From Nitrososphaerota archaeon (lineage in GTDB: Archaea; Thermoproteota; Nitrososphaeria; Nitrososphaerales; Nitrosopumilaceae), in assembly GCA_016215465.1 (NCBI GenBank), contig JACRJT010000001.1, positions 1 to 58,605 on the forward strand: a stretch of DNA of 58,605 bases. Reading direction: 5' to 3'. The notes under the pieces were generated by a model. That model did no database searches and was not told the origin of the DNA. It saw only the letters and a list, made by a program, of their open reading frames with translations. Shown here in pieces: positions 49,318 to 58,536 of this stretch; position 1 is the first letter of the stretch; every line of letters begins with the position of its first letter. The position numbers and the translations under genes are program-made.

Positions 49318-50628
49318 CTATACAGTGTATGCGTTATGAAGGGTTTGCTGGAATTTGTACTCGTTATGCCTAAACCCTTTCTTTATTTTGATTTTAATTC
49401 TGTACGAGAGCATGATATTACCCCATTCCTCTGGGTGCTCGATAAAGAATTTAAAAATTTCAGGAGATATTTGAAAGCAGACATCCCAGATATTTTTTCC
49501 CTTCAGATTAATGATTTTATGGTTTTTGAGGTCGACTATTGGCGCATACCAGCCAAAATCAAACATTACCCGGAAAGGATCTTTTTCTGTTATCTTGAAT
49601 AATCGTTTGAAGAATTCTTCAAAACTCTTTTCAAAGCTAACTCTTTCTTCTTTCTGGATTTTTTTTATTATGACAGGCTTTGACTTGGATGAAGTGTACA
49701 CTATTTCAGTACCATTGTAAATGCGTGAATCAAGAATTTGTTCAACTTCTTTTTCTGCTTTTTTGTATTCTCCCTTGATGTCGTTCCAATTGAATTTATT
49801 CACCTTGTGGTAGCCGTCCTTATTTGTCCAGTAATCGCCGGGGGTCATGAGAATCGGTTTAATTTTTGGTCCAAGCATGTTTTTAGGATAGATGAAGGAT
49901 TTCATCAACTCCAAAGAATCGTACGGATTCAGTCCATCATTGAGATACTTTAGATCTTCTTTGAAATGTGCATACATGCATGCAAACGGTACTACGTTTT
50001 TTGGTTGTAGATACAGCGTTCTTTGAATGAACCTCGCAATATCTCTGAGATGTGCAGTGCTTTTACTTTCGTTCAGGTCTTCAAATTCATAACACTGGGG
50101 ATACGCACTTGCGGCAATTGGAAGCATAAACGCAAGATCAATTGGAGTGAATCGTGCTTTGATTCGTCCCATCAGGGGCTCAATTATGCAGTCGTTTGTA
50201 TTTAGAACTGTGGTTTGTTTGTCTTGTATGCAGAGTCCAGAATCATATTGGTTGACAAGCATTGTGATTTTTGTATCACCGACCTGATAGCTTTCAAAAT
50301 TTGATAATTCTATTATTTTTTTGAATTCCAATGCCTTGATTTGGTCTTTTACTGGCGGTTGTCCTTTGAATTCAGGTTCGACATCTGCAATTATGATTTG
50401 TGTATTCTTGTCAAATCGTGATAACGATTCTTTATTTAGATGATCTTGATGCGCATGTGAAACATAGATGTGAGTGGGTTTTGGGATCTTTTCTATTGGG
50501 ATTGAGCGCGGAAAGTGAAACCAGCTGTTAAAGTATGCGGGAGTTCCAAGCCACGGATCCTGCAAGAGTTTGAGATCTTTGTTTTCAAACAAAACACTAG
50601 CATGGCCCATGTATGTTGTTTTGCTCAT
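49318..50628 (-). CDS. Metallo-beta-lactamase-fold hydrolase, UlaG-like
   Basis: A 436-residue protein. The N-terminal half begins TYMGHASVLFEN and contains VSHAHQDHLN, the metal-binding HxHxDH motif. It resembles UlaG/NAPE-PLD-type phosphodiesterases or hydroxylase-related proteins. The C-terminal half (about 270-436) is longer than in UlaG and not recognised; it is rich in Lys and aromatic residues. Substrate unknown. It stands alone; a TATA-like GAAATAATTCG box (about 50649-50659) is centred 26 bases upstream. Confidence 0.82.
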   Translation of the reverse strand: MSKTTYMGHASVLFENKDLKLLQDPWLGTPAYFNSWFHFPRSIPIEKIPKPTHIYVSHAHQDHLNKESLSRFDKNTQIIIADVEPEFKGQPPVKDQIKALEFKKIIELSNFESYQVGDTKITMLVNQYDSGLCIQDKQTTVLNTNDCIIEPLMGRIKARFTPIDLAFMLPIAASAYPQCYEFEDLNESKSTAHLRDIARFIQRTLYLQPKNVVPFACMYAHFKEDLKYLNDGLNPYDSLELMKSFIYPKNMLGPKIKPILMTPGDYWTNKDGYHKVNKFNWNDIKGEYKKAEKEVEQILDSRIYNGTEIVYTSSKSKPVIIKKIQKEERVSFEKSFEEFFKRLFKITEKDPFRVMFDFGWYAPIVDLKNHKIINLKGKNIWDVCFQISPEIFKFFIEHPEEWGNIMLSYRIKIKIKKGFRHNEYKFQQTLHNAYTV

Positions 50629-50733
50629 CGCTCAATGCTGGATTTACGAATTATTTCAATTTATTGAAAATTTTCAAATTGGGTACTTAGCGGCATTTTA
50701 TCTATTAATAGTAGAAAAATTCAATCCTAATGA

Positions 50734-51150
50734 TTGACCTACAGATACCTAGAACATGCTACAGATGCGATAATTGAAGTTGAGGCAACAACACTAGAAG
50801 AGGCATTTGTGCTGGCAGGAAAATCTGTCGTGGATACAATCCTTGATTCCAAACTAGTTGAGGAGAAAAAAGAAAAAACACTCATAGTTACTGGAAAAGA
50901 TCTCAGTTACTTGCTGTATAACTGGCTTGAGGAGATGATCATACTTACCATCACGGATGGTTTTGCTGCAAAAAAATTCAGCCTTCAAATTGAAAAAAAC
51001 TCATCTTATAAGATTACGGCTGTACTAACAGGTGAGGATATTAGCTTTGAGAAGCATCATTTCAAGGTTGAAATAAAATCTCCTACTTTTCATTTGATGG
51101 AGATAAAACAAGAAAACGGCGTCATGATGCGTTTTCTTTTGGACCTCTAA
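50734..51150 (+). CDS. Archease
   Basis: A 138-residue protein of the archease family, which speeds guanylation of the RNA ligase RtcB in tRNA splicing. It begins YRYLEHATDAIIEVEA, with the His and Asp of the calcium-binding site, and ends in GVMMRFLLDL with a C-terminal Asp. Length is normal. The tRNA-Glu intron in this window would need such a ligase. RtcB is not encoded here. TTG start; TATA-like TATTAAT at 50702-50708 is 26 bases upstream. Confidence 0.92.
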   Translation: MTYRYLEHATDAIIEVEATTLEEAFVLAGKSVVDTILDSKLVEEKKEKTLIVTGKDLSYLLYNWLEEMIILTITDGFAAKKFSLQIEKNSSYKITAVLTGEDISFEKHHFKVEIKSPTFHLMEIKQENGVMMRFLLDL

Positions 51151-51181
51151 ATTATTAAACGGTAAAGGATAGTCCAGTTTC

Positions 51182-51583
51182 GTGGAAGATCCCGAAATTG
51201 AAAAAATCAAGCAACGAAAGCTGGCAGAGATGCTAAAGCAGCAGTCTGACGTAATAGCCCAAGCCCAGATAAGTGTAATTGATTTGGATCAAACAAACTT
51301 TGATCAGACCATTTCAGGAGGTCTTGTCTTGGTAGATTTTTGGGCAGAGTGGTGCGGTCCATGCAAATCAATGCATCCGATTTTTGATAGGATGTCAAAA
51401 AAATACAGGCATGTCAAATTTGCGCGAGTCAATGTTGACAGATGTCAGGACATTGCCATGCGATTTGCGGTTCAGTCAATACCGACATTTATCATGTTCA
51501 AAAACGGACAGCCGGTAGATAGAATGGTGGGAGCAGTAGGTGAGCCAGGCATCCACATGATTGCCAAAAAATATCAGATGTAG
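51182..51583 (+). CDS. Thioredoxin
   Basis: A 133-residue protein. A charged N-terminal segment of about 35 residues (EIEKIKQRKLAEMLKQQ) precedes the thioredoxin fold with the active site WAEWCGPCKSM and the cis-proline in VQSIPTFIMF. The extra N-terminal helix is unusual for a plain thioredoxin. GTG start at 51182; ATTATTAAAC near 51151-51160 would give a leaderless mRNA. Its 3' end overlaps infB by 10 bases. Confidence 0.94.
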   Translation: MEDPEIEKIKQRKLAEMLKQQSDVIAQAQISVIDLDQTNFDQTISGGLVLVDFWAEWCGPCKSMHPIFDRMSKKYRHVKFARVNVDRCQDIAMRFAVQSIPTFIMFKNGQPVDRMVGAVGEPGIHMIAKKYQM

Positions 51584-53358
51584 CCGTAGGCAGAATCTTG
51601 CGTTCTCTGAATTCCTAAAATTTCGTTTAGCACTGTTTGTTCTTCTGTGGATAGCTTGTGCAAAAACCTTTCAACGAGAAGTTTTGCCTCCGAGGATTTC
51701 GGCAAGGAGTAAAAAATATCCTCTTCCAAAATTTGCCTTCCAATTGTCACGTCTTGTATAGAGCAGGCAACTTCCTGGCCCTGCGTTGCAGTGCTTATTG
51801 ATTTTTTTCCGTCCTGTAGCTGATGAACTAGGCCTATTTTTTTGCCCTGCTTGTTCATGATTGGGATTTTTTGTCGCACCTTTCCCACATCAACACGTAT
51901 TCCAAACACTGCAGGATTGCTATTTCGAAATATGTAGCCCTTAAGAAAGGTAAATTTGCAAATCGGGGTGATTTCGCCAAATATAGCATCATCCTCATGT
52001 GCAGAATCTTCGGTAACCCAGTTGGTATAATTGTCAATTAGGCTGTAGATAACCTTGTCACTAAAGATTTTGATGTGACTGTTTTCTGCCTCCTCCTGAG
52101 CATCAGGAAGTATCTTTACGCTAAATGCTAAAACTACGCCTAAATGTCTGTCGTTGTCCTTAATCACTTTGGCCTCCATGACATCACGTCGATTTACAGG
52201 ACCAATGTCTGCTTTTGCTACTGGCACTTGCGCACGTTTGAGCATTTCAGTCAGTGCTTCAAGTGATCCTATGGTATCACACCTTAGAATAACTCCATTT
52301 GTTTCTGTACTTTCAAATACGGATTTCATTTCTGATTCTATGATTTTCTTAAATTCTTCTATCTTGGATTCGTCACTTGTCACATAGACTGTGCTTCCTG
52401 GAAGTACTCCCTCCAAGTCAGGTGACGCAATTTTAATTCCTGCTGCAGCCTCAACTTGATTTACGGGTTTGAATTTATCACGAGGATCGCGCATTTCGTC
52501 AAGCGGTTTTGGTAGCAACATTGCTTTTGGCTTTGTAACAATCACAGAATCTCTTTTTGCAACAATTACACTGTCTCCTTTTCTCATCTGGCCGTCAATT
52601 AAGATCATATTGGCAGTAGTTCCAAGTCCAATCTCGTCATTTACCTCAAGGATGATTCCGCGGCTTGGCTTTTCTTCTTGGGTAAGTCTTTTTTGCAAAT
52701 ATTGCTGAGTCAGTCCCACAAGTACAGTTAGTAGCTCAGGTATCCCGACACCCGTCCTTGCACTGACTGGGACAATTGCGATTTCTTTTGAAAAGTCTTG
52801 TATTCTATAGAATGCCTCCGACTGGTATCCAAGAATTGATAGCGTGCCGACCACATTGTAGATTTGCTCATCAATTGTCGTCTGCATGAACTGATCCTGT
52901 TGCTTTATTGCCTGTGTGATGTAGGGAGTGTCAACTTTTCTCCAACCAGGAATCTGATCAACTTTGTTTAGTGCTATGACAAACGGAACTTTTCTTGCTT
53001 GAAGAATTTTTAGGCTTTCACTTGTTTGCGGTTGGAATCCTCTATTCGTATCTACTACCAAGATTGCAATGTCAGCTGCAGAGCCACCTCTCGTTCTAAG
53101 ATTTGTAAACACTTCGTGCCCAGGTGTGTCAATTACTAAAAGGCCTGGTACTTCATGCTCTGTTTTTGTTAATTTGTCATATAGCTGACCACACATACTT
53201 TTGATTGTCTCAGTTGGGAGAAAGCTTGCACCTATGTGTTGTGTGATTCCGCCTGCCTCTCTTCCCTGAACGCCGGTGCCACGGATTTTGTCAAGTAATG
53301 AGGTTTTACCAGAATCTACATGGCCCAAGACGGCCACTATTGGTTGTCGAATTCGCAA
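51574..53358 (-). CDS. infB: Translation initiation factor aIF5B (IF2-like GTPase)
   Basis: A 594-residue GTPase that joins ribosomal subunits at initiation. The G domain starts AVLGHVDSGKTSLLDKIRGT-like at the N-terminus (G1), with IDTPGHEVF (G3) and ALNKVDQIPG (G4). Later domains contain GSLEALTEMLKRA and a C-terminal helical part. It lacks the long acidic N-terminus of eukaryotic eIF5B, as expected in Archaea. No intein. Last gene of the ribosomal-protein operon, six bases after ndk. Confidence 0.96.
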   Translation of the reverse strand: MRIRQPIVAVLGHVDSGKTSLLDKIRGTGVQGREAGGITQHIGASFLPTETIKSMCGQLYDKLTKTEHEVPGLLVIDTPGHEVFTNLRTRGGSAADIAILVVDTNRGFQPQTSESLKILQARKVPFVIALNKVDQIPGWRKVDTPYITQAIKQQDQFMQTTIDEQIYNVVGTLSILGYQSEAFYRIQDFSKEIAIVPVSARTGVGIPELLTVLVGLTQQYLQKRLTQEEKPSRGIILEVNDEIGLGTTANMILIDGQMRKGDSVIVAKRDSVIVTKPKAMLLPKPLDEMRDPRDKFKPVNQVEAAAGIKIASPDLEGVLPGSTVYVTSDESKIEEFKKIIESEMKSVFESTETNGVILRCDTIGSLEALTEMLKRAQVPVAKADIGPVNRRDVMEAKVIKDNDRHLGVVLAFSVKILPDAQEEAENSHIKIFSDKVIYSLIDNYTNWVTEDSAHEDDAIFGEITPICKFTFLKGYIFRNSNPAVFGIRVDVGKVRQKIPIMNKQGKKIGLVHQLQDGKKSISTATQGQEVACSIQDVTIGRQILEEDIFYSLPKSSEAKLLVERFLHKLSTEEQTVLNEILGIQRTQDSAYGYI

Positions 53359-53364
53359 CGCATC

Positions 53365-53766
53365 TCACTGAAATACTACCCTCGCTTCCTTTTCAAAACT
53401 TTCCTTAGAGTCGGATGCGTGAATAATATTGTCTGAGAACCCAAGGCCAAAATCCCCGCGAATTGATCCGGGTGCCGCTTCAAATGACTTTGTTGTGCCA
53501 ATCATCAGTCTTGTTGTAGCAACTGCGTTGTTTCCCTCAATTACTGCGGCAACAACTGGACCCGATGTGATAAACTCCACCAGTTCGCCAAAGAACGGTT
53601 TTGTGTTGTGTACAGAGTAAAAGTCCTCTGCTTGAGCTTTTGTGAAAGCAAACATTTTGAGTTTTAAAATTTTGAATCCTTTATTTTCAAATCGGCTGAT
53701 TATTTGTCCGGTTAGTTTTCTCGCTACTGCGTCTGGTTTTACTATGAAGAGAGTTTGTTCGGTCAA
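53365..53766 (-). CDS. ndk: Nucleoside diphosphate kinase
   Basis: Balances nucleoside triphosphates by phosphate transfer through a histidine. From a TTG at 53766 it has 133 residues and starts [16 protein letters not shown], the normal length for the family; a longer frame reaching 53838 would run through the rpl24e gene and is rejected. It has [14 protein letters not shown] and the active-site His in NIIHASDS. The TTG lies ten bases after the L24e stop. Confidence 0.95.
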   Translation of the reverse strand: MTEQTLFIVKPDAVARKLTGQIISRFENKGFKILKLKMFAFTKAQAEDFYSVHNTKPFFGELVEFITSGPVVAAVIEGNNAVATTRLMIGTTKSFEAAPGSIRGDFGLGFSDNIIHASDSKESFEKEARVVFQ

Positions 53767-53776
53767 TTTTTCCAGT

Positions 53777-53977
53777 TTATTTTTTGACGATTCCGCCTTT
53801 CTGATATTTCTTCGTCCACTTGAGCGTACGTGGATCACGTTTTAGTACCAACATGTTCTTTTTGCATTTTGGAGAACAAAACCATAGAACTGTTCCATCG
53901 TTTTTTACAAGCATAGTGCCAGAACCTCTTGCGACTGGTCTATTACAAAAACTGCAAGGTTTTACTAGAAGGCTCAA
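53777..53977 (-). CDS. rpl24e: Large-subunit ribosomal protein L24e
   Basis: A 66-residue zinc-binding ribosomal protein. The four cysteines in [13 protein letters not shown] and [11 protein letters not shown] make a Cys-x2-Cys/Cys-x3-Cys site, and the basic tail [14 protein letters not shown] matches the family. Between rps28e and ndk in the standard archaeal order. Confidence 0.96.
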   Translation of the reverse strand: MSLLVKPCSFCNRPVARGSGTMLVKNDGTVLWFCSPKCKKNMLVLKRDPRTLKWTKKYQKGGIVKK

Positions 53978-53984
53978 GTTTCAA

Positions 53985-54200
53985 TCACCTTATTTTTTTA
54001 GCTTCACGTTCTGTTTCTCGCAGCATCAAGATGTCAGACATTCGTACTGAGCCTTTTACGTTTCTTGTGAGAATTCTTCCCTTGTCTCTGCCGCTTAGAA
54101 TCTTTACTCTAACTTGGGTTATTTCGCCTGCGATTCCAGTCTTACCAACAAGTTGTATCACTTCGGCAGATACTACATCTTCCGTCTGGGAAGTGCTCAT
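53985..54200 (-). CDS. rps28e: Small-subunit ribosomal protein S28e
   Basis: A 71-residue OB-fold ribosomal protein. It shows [23 protein letters not shown] and the C-terminal signature [18 protein letters not shown], close to the family consensus. Seven bases before rpl24e and two bases after the L7Ae stop. Confidence 0.96.
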   Translation of the reverse strand: MSTSQTEDVVSAEVIQLVGKTGIAGEITQVRVKILSGRDKGRILTRNVKGSVRMSDILMLRETEREAKKIR

Positions 54201-54202
54201 TG

Positions 54203-54580
54203 TTACTTGCCACCTTTAATCTTCTTTATTGAAGAAACTACTTCTTCAACAATGTGGTTAGCATCGCCTGCATCAATTATTGCGGCAGCGGCAGAGGTCA
54301 CATCGATGCCTAATGCCTTTCCCAAGTCTTGCTTGCTTGGAACAAACGCATATGCAGCGTTTTGCTCTTCACAGATTATTGGGAGATGTGCTACTACCTC
54401 TGGAGGTTCTACATCTTCTGCAATAACTATTAGTTTGCTAATTCCTCTTTCAATTGCCTTTGTTGCTTCGTTTGTTCCTTTTCTAACCTTACCACTTTGC
54501 GATGCAACTCTAACTGCTTCAAGTATTGGATTTACCAGATCAGCTGGAGTCTCGAATTTTACGTAATAAGCCTTAGCCAA
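54203..54580 (-). CDS. rpl7ae: Large-subunit ribosomal protein L7Ae
   Basis: A 125-residue kink-turn-binding protein that is part of the ribosome, box C/D and H/ACA RNPs and RNase P. It has [12 protein letters not shown], the RNA-contact region [15 protein letters not shown] and [13 protein letters not shown]. The start is TTG at 54580. It is the first gene of the L7Ae-S28e-L24e-Ndk-aIF5B operon; I could not see a clear TATA at the usual distance. Confidence 0.96.
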   Translation of the reverse strand: MAKAYYVKFETPADLVNPILEAVRVASQSGKVRKGTNEATKAIERGISKLIVIAEDVEPPEVVAHLPIICEEQNAAYAFVPSKQDLGKALGIDVTSAAAAIIDAGDANHIVEEVVSSIKKIKGGK

Positions 54581-54640
54581 TTATATCACCCATAGGGATC
54601 ATTTCCATTCCTTGAGTTCTTTAACATCGCCTTATTAGTG

Positions 54641-55990
54641 TTATCTGTCCAGAATCGAGTTTACTTTTTTGGTGTATTTTGACATGAGGTTGCCAAGTTT
54701 TTCCTCCGAATCTGCTTCCGCATAGATTCTTGCTATTGGCTCCGTACCACTCGGCCTAACCATAATCCAATTTCTCTCATCAAAAATTAGTTTGATCCCG
54801 TCTGTTGTATCATAGTTTTTGTGTTCCTCTTTTAGTTGTGAAATTATTTTTGCCGCCTCTTTTTTAGAGCAAGAGACCTTGTCCTTTGTCGTGTATGACG
54901 GAGGCAGTGCAGACATTTCTTCAGATACAGTTTTGCCAGAGTCTGCAATAAGATCCAAGACCAATGCCAAAGTCATTGAGCCGTCCCGCACTTGGTTGTG
55001 CTTTCCATACATAAAGCCGCCATTTTCCTCAAACCCAACAAGTGCTTTTTCTGGAATCATTCTTCTTGAGACCTCAACGCTTCCAACTTTGGTCCTAATC
55101 ACCTTTGATTTTGTTTTGGAAGCTATTGTCTCTATGACGGAACTTGAGTTAAGGCATGTTACAATTTTGGATTTTGGGTTTTTCTTTAAAAGATAATTTG
55201 CCAAAAGCAATGCGGATTTGTCACCGGTAAGAATTTCTCCATGATTGTCGCAAAAGATGCTCCTGTCACCGTCACCATCAAAGGCCACACCGAAATCTGC
55301 CTTCTTTTCCATTATTTTCTTTGATAATTTTTGCAAATTACTTGGCGTCGGCTCTGATCCTCGCCCTGGAAATTTTCCATCAACTTTTTCATTGATTAGA
55401 AAAACTGTGCAACCAAGTTCCTTGCAAAGATCAGGTGCTGCTACTGCTTGTGCTCCATTGCCAAGATCTAGTGCAACTTTGAATTTTTTTGATTTGATTT
55501 TGCTTGCATTTACTTGTGATTTGATTCCATCAAGATATGCGCAAATCGCTCTTGATTCAGTTTGAGTGTTGCCAAATTTTTTAGAATTCTTTATCCATTT
55601 TTTGTTAAAGTAAATATCTTCTATGACGGATTCGTCTTCTCGTGAAATTTCTACGCCATCTTTTGCGGCTGGTTTTAGGCCATTGTATTGAGGCGGGTTG
55701 TGAGACGCAGTAATCATTATTCCTCCTGAATATCCAAGTGCTTTTGTGGCATATTCCAATGCCGGAGTGGGTACAAGGCCTGCCAGATTACAGTCAAATC
55801 CGCAGTAGTTTATGGTAGAACACACTACTTTTGCAATAAGTGGACTAGAGTCACGACCGTCATAACCGACAAGAATTGGGCCTTTTTTGAAATATGTTGC
55901 AATTGATGAAACAATATCGGAAATGAATTCTAGGCTCAGTTCCTCTGAGAAGATACCGCGGATTCCATTGGTGCCAAATAACTTTCCCAT
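54641..55990 (-). CDS. glmM: Phosphoglucosamine/phosphomannomutase family enzyme
   Basis: A 449-residue alpha-D-phosphohexomutase. It begins KLFGTNGIRG, has the phosphoserine loop MITASHNPPQYNG (about 91-103), the metal loop FDGDGDRSIF (about 237-246), the sugar loop GFEENGGFMYG and the phosphate loop VRPSGTEPIARIY. It would make GlcN-1-P or Man-1-P for glycans such as those started by the GT4 enzyme. The GlmM versus phosphomannomutase choice is not fixed by these motifs. It stands alone. Confidence 0.9.
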   Translation of the reverse strand: MGKLFGTNGIRGIFSEELSLEFISDIVSSIATYFKKGPILVGYDGRDSSPLIAKVVCSTINYCGFDCNLAGLVPTPALEYATKALGYSGGIMITASHNPPQYNGLKPAAKDGVEISREDESVIEDIYFNKKWIKNSKKFGNTQTESRAICAYLDGIKSQVNASKIKSKKFKVALDLGNGAQAVAAPDLCKELGCTVFLINEKVDGKFPGRGSEPTPSNLQKLSKKIMEKKADFGVAFDGDGDRSIFCDNHGEILTGDKSALLLANYLLKKNPKSKIVTCLNSSSVIETIASKTKSKVIRTKVGSVEVSRRMIPEKALVGFEENGGFMYGKHNQVRDGSMTLALVLDLIADSGKTVSEEMSALPPSYTTKDKVSCSKKEAAKIISQLKEEHKNYDTTDGIKLIFDERNWIMVRPSGTEPIARIYAEADSEEKLGNLMSKYTKKVNSILDR

Positions 55991-56024
55991 TAATTCTTAC
56001 TTTTATGAGCTAGATTTGTGCTTT

Positions 56025-56621
56025 TCAGGTTTCTTGTGATTTGTGTTCAATGGTGCGATTCTTTGTTACGATTCTGGTAATTCCCACAACTGCAATTGCG
56101 ATTAGTAAGAACGTGATCCAGTCATATTCTTGAAAAGATACCATCTTGTTGATTACCGGGATAAAGAGAGGAAAGGAGGTAGTGCCGCCAAGTAAAATAT
56201 CAAAAGAAACGTGCGCTAAAACGGCTGAAAGGGAAACGGCTCCAAGCAGATAGTCTTTTTTTCCTATAAAGAACATCATCAACGGTATTGAGATCAGCCC
56301 AAATAGAACAGAATGTGCCATGCGCGGAACGGCTTCCAAATTTAGAAATTGAATTAGATGATCCGCATCCAGAGCAATTGGGAATAATCCGGCAATGGCA
56401 ACATATCTGATACGCATGCTGGCAACCCCCACAATCATACCAAATATCACATGACCTACAACATGATCTATGGAAATTCCGCTTACCTCCAATGGGTTTC
56501 CAATCAGATATGACTTTGGTAAGAACTGCTCAAATATTGGGAGCATTCCAAATATTGAAAATGCCGCTGAAAGCGATGCGTAGAGAATTATTGATTTTAG
56601 GATAAATCGAAGGGATTTCAA
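56025..56621 (-). CDS. Membrane protein of the YdjM/DUF457 type
   Basis: A 198-residue protein with about five membrane helices. It has SIDHVVGHVIFGMIVG (His-x3-His) and ALDADHLIQF plus RMAHSVLFGLIS, a set of His and Asp residues reminiscent of the YdjM family of putative metal-dependent membrane hydrolases. Activity is unproven for the family. A TATA-like ATAAAAATTATAG box (about 56642-56655) lies upstream of the ATG. Confidence 0.75.
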   Translation of the reverse strand: MKSLRFILKSIILYASLSAAFSIFGMLPIFEQFLPKSYLIGNPLEVSGISIDHVVGHVIFGMIVGVASMRIRYVAIAGLFPIALDADHLIQFLNLEAVPRMAHSVLFGLISIPLMMFFIGKKDYLLGAVSLSAVLAHVSFDILLGGTTSFPLFIPVINKMVSFQEYDWITFLLIAIAVVGITRIVTKNRTIEHKSQET

Positions 56622-56761
56622 TTTGGATGGTTTTCGACCAATCTATAATTTTTATCAACTGTTTTGTGGTCTGAGTTTGTCACTCATGTGGTTTTTGACA
56701 GTCAAATGCGATTTGGGTTGTAATGGTAACCAATAAGTTTGTGTAAAATGGCAGCATCACT

Positions 56762-56846
56762 GCGGAAGTCGCCCAGCCCGGTCAAAGGCGTAAGGTTTAG
56801 GCCCTTATCTCTTAGGGGTTCGTGGGTTCAAATCCCACCTTCCGCA
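56762..56846 (+). tRNA. tRNA-Leu (UAG)
   Basis: An 85-base class II tRNA with acceptor GCGGAAG/CTTCCGC, anticodon stem TAAGG/CCTTA around TTTAGGC (anticodon UAG), a long variable arm (about 14 bases), T-stem GTGGG/CCCAC and discriminator A. Unlike the other tRNAs in the window, the 3' CCA is encoded (56847-56849). Confidence 0.94.
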
Positions 56847-56920
56847 CCATAAACTCTTTTTACAAAAAATATCAAAAATCAGACTAGAGAATTAATAAGG
56901 TCAAATTGTGACACAATTCT

Positions 56921-57763
56921 GTGAGAAAGATTCGAATAGGCATCACAGTTGTTGGAAAAGACAGCGAGGGGATTGTTGCCTCATTTACCAATTTCATATT
57001 TCAAAGAGATGGTAACATTGAACGGGTCAATCAAAATGTCATAAAGGGATTATTCGGAATGCACCTTGAGGCGTCATTCTCAAAAGAAATCGACATTAAA
57101 AAATTCGATAAAGAACTACAAGACCTTGGAAAAAAGATCGGAATGGAAGTAAGCATCTATCATGAGATTAACTCGGACAAAAACATTGCACTGTTTGTTA
57201 CAAAGGAGCCGCACTGCTTGGAAATGCTACTCAATGCAAATGCAAGGGGCCAGCTCAAAGGCAGAATAAGCGTAATTGTCGGAACTGAAAAAACCCTAGA
57301 AACAATGGCAAAGAAAGCAAAGATTACATTCGTTATGGTTGATGAAAAGGATCAGCTTGAGGCAGAAAGCAGGCTGATTGAAATCGCAAAACAATATGAC
57401 ATTGATCTTGTGGTGCTTGCACGCTATATGAGAATCATGACACCTAATTTTGTTTGGAGATATCCTCACAGAATAATCAACATTCATCCATCATTGTTAC
57501 CCGCATTTCCAGGTGCCTTTGCTTATGCGCAGGCATTTGAGAGGGGAACAAAAATTGTCGGCGTTACTGCCCACTATGTTACAGAGGAACTTGATCAAGG
57601 TCCAATCATCTTCCAAGACTCCTTTAAAGTAGGTCCAAAAGACACTCTAGAATCCATAAGACAAAAAGGCCAAAAGCTTGAAGCAAACACCTTGCTTAAA
57701 GCAGTAAAGATGCATCTTGAAGGAAAGCTTGAGGTCAGTTGGAGAAAAGTGTATACAAAGTGA
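56921..57763 (+). CDS. purU: Formyltetrahydrofolate deformylase
   Basis: Splits 10-formyl-tetrahydrofolate to formate and tetrahydrofolate. A 280-residue protein with an N-terminal ACT-like domain (about 5-80, ITVVGKDSEGIVASFTNF) and a formyltransferase-fold domain. The catalytic residues are seen in IINIHPSLLPAFPG (Asn, His) and EELDQGPII (Asp). HPSLLP is closer to PurN, but the ACT domain and VTAHYVTEELDQG favour PurU. GTG start; an ATTAATAAG box near 56890-56898 is 26 bases upstream. It overlaps the next gene. Confidence 0.87.
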   Translation: MRKIRIGITVVGKDSEGIVASFTNFIFQRDGNIERVNQNVIKGLFGMHLEASFSKEIDIKKFDKELQDLGKKIGMEVSIYHEINSDKNIALFVTKEPHCLEMLLNANARGQLKGRISVIVGTEKTLETMAKKAKITFVMVDEKDQLEAESRLIEIAKQYDIDLVVLARYMRIMTPNFVWRYPHRIINIHPSLLPAFPGAFAYAQAFERGTKIVGVTAHYVTEELDQGPIIFQDSFKVGPKDTLESIRQKGQKLEANTLLKAVKMHLEGKLEVSWRKVYTK

Positions 57764-58470
57764 CTGGCATACAAGACAACTTTGATCCAGATCTTAGGAA
57801 AATAATCAAGACAAAAAAACAGACTGCTCTAATTCCTGTAGGCTCAATTGAACAGCATGGTCCACACCTACCAGTCTCAACTGATTCAGACATAGTAACG
57901 GAGGTCGCAAAAAGGGTGGCAAAAAAATGCAATCTTTTGCTTTTGCCCACAATAACATACGGGGTTTCCTTTGAGCATGCTCCGTTTTTCAATCTCAGTG
58001 TAACTAGTGCAACTCTGCAAAACCAATTAGTTGACATTTGCAATTCACTTGGAGAAAACAAGATCAGAAAAGTAATAATTCTAAACGGGCATCACGGAAA
58101 CCAAAAGGCGTTATCAGGAATAGCAGGCAAAATATCCAAGATGTCTAGAGGCCAAAACAAGGTCTTTGTGATTTCATACTGGCACCACATGGAACGAGAG
58201 TTTGATCATGCAGGATTTGCGGAAACTGCGCTCATGCTTGCAGTATCAAATAAGGCACAGATGAGCCGTGCAAAAAGAGGGCTGATCACAGACAAGATGT
58301 CCCCAAAACAAAAATCAAGGGTATCCAAGCTCGCATCCACGCACTTTATCAAAGCAACTAAAACAGGCGTTTGGGGAGATCCAACAAAGGCCACTAAAAA
58401 AGACGGCAGGAGGATTTTATCTGAAATAGTACAAAACATTGCTAAAAAAGTCTCAAAGTTGCCTTACTGA
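57760..58470 (+). CDS. Creatininase-family amidohydrolase
   Basis: A 236-residue metal-dependent hydrolase. The metal ligands expected for the family are visible: Glu, His and Asp in GSIEQHGPHLPVSTD, His in NGHHGN and Glu in HAGFAETA. Members include creatininase and the formamide-cleaving FAPy deformylase ArfB of flavin/F420 synthesis. I take the GTG at 57760, which overlaps the purU stop (GTGA); a TTG at 57739 would add seven residues. Coupling to purU hints at a shared one-carbon or formamide context, which is inference. Confidence 0.88.
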   Translation: MTGIQDNFDPDLRKIIKTKKQTALIPVGSIEQHGPHLPVSTDSDIVTEVAKRVAKKCNLLLLPTITYGVSFEHAPFFNLSVTSATLQNQLVDICNSLGENKIRKVIILNGHHGNQKALSGIAGKISKMSRGQNKVFVISYWHHMEREFDHAGFAETALMLAVSNKAQMSRAKRGLITDKMSPKQKSRVSKLASTHFIKATKTGVWGDPTKATKKDGRRILSEIVQNIAKKVSKLPY

Positions 58471-58536
58471 TTAAAACTCATACACCAATGAAATTTTAAT
58501 ATATTACCTCGTTAGGAGAGCCAATAAGTGAATTAA

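Noticed and set aside
53767-53838. Longer N-terminus for Ndk
   Set aside because: It would overlap rpl24e and add residues not found in the family; TTG at 53766 gives the normal length.
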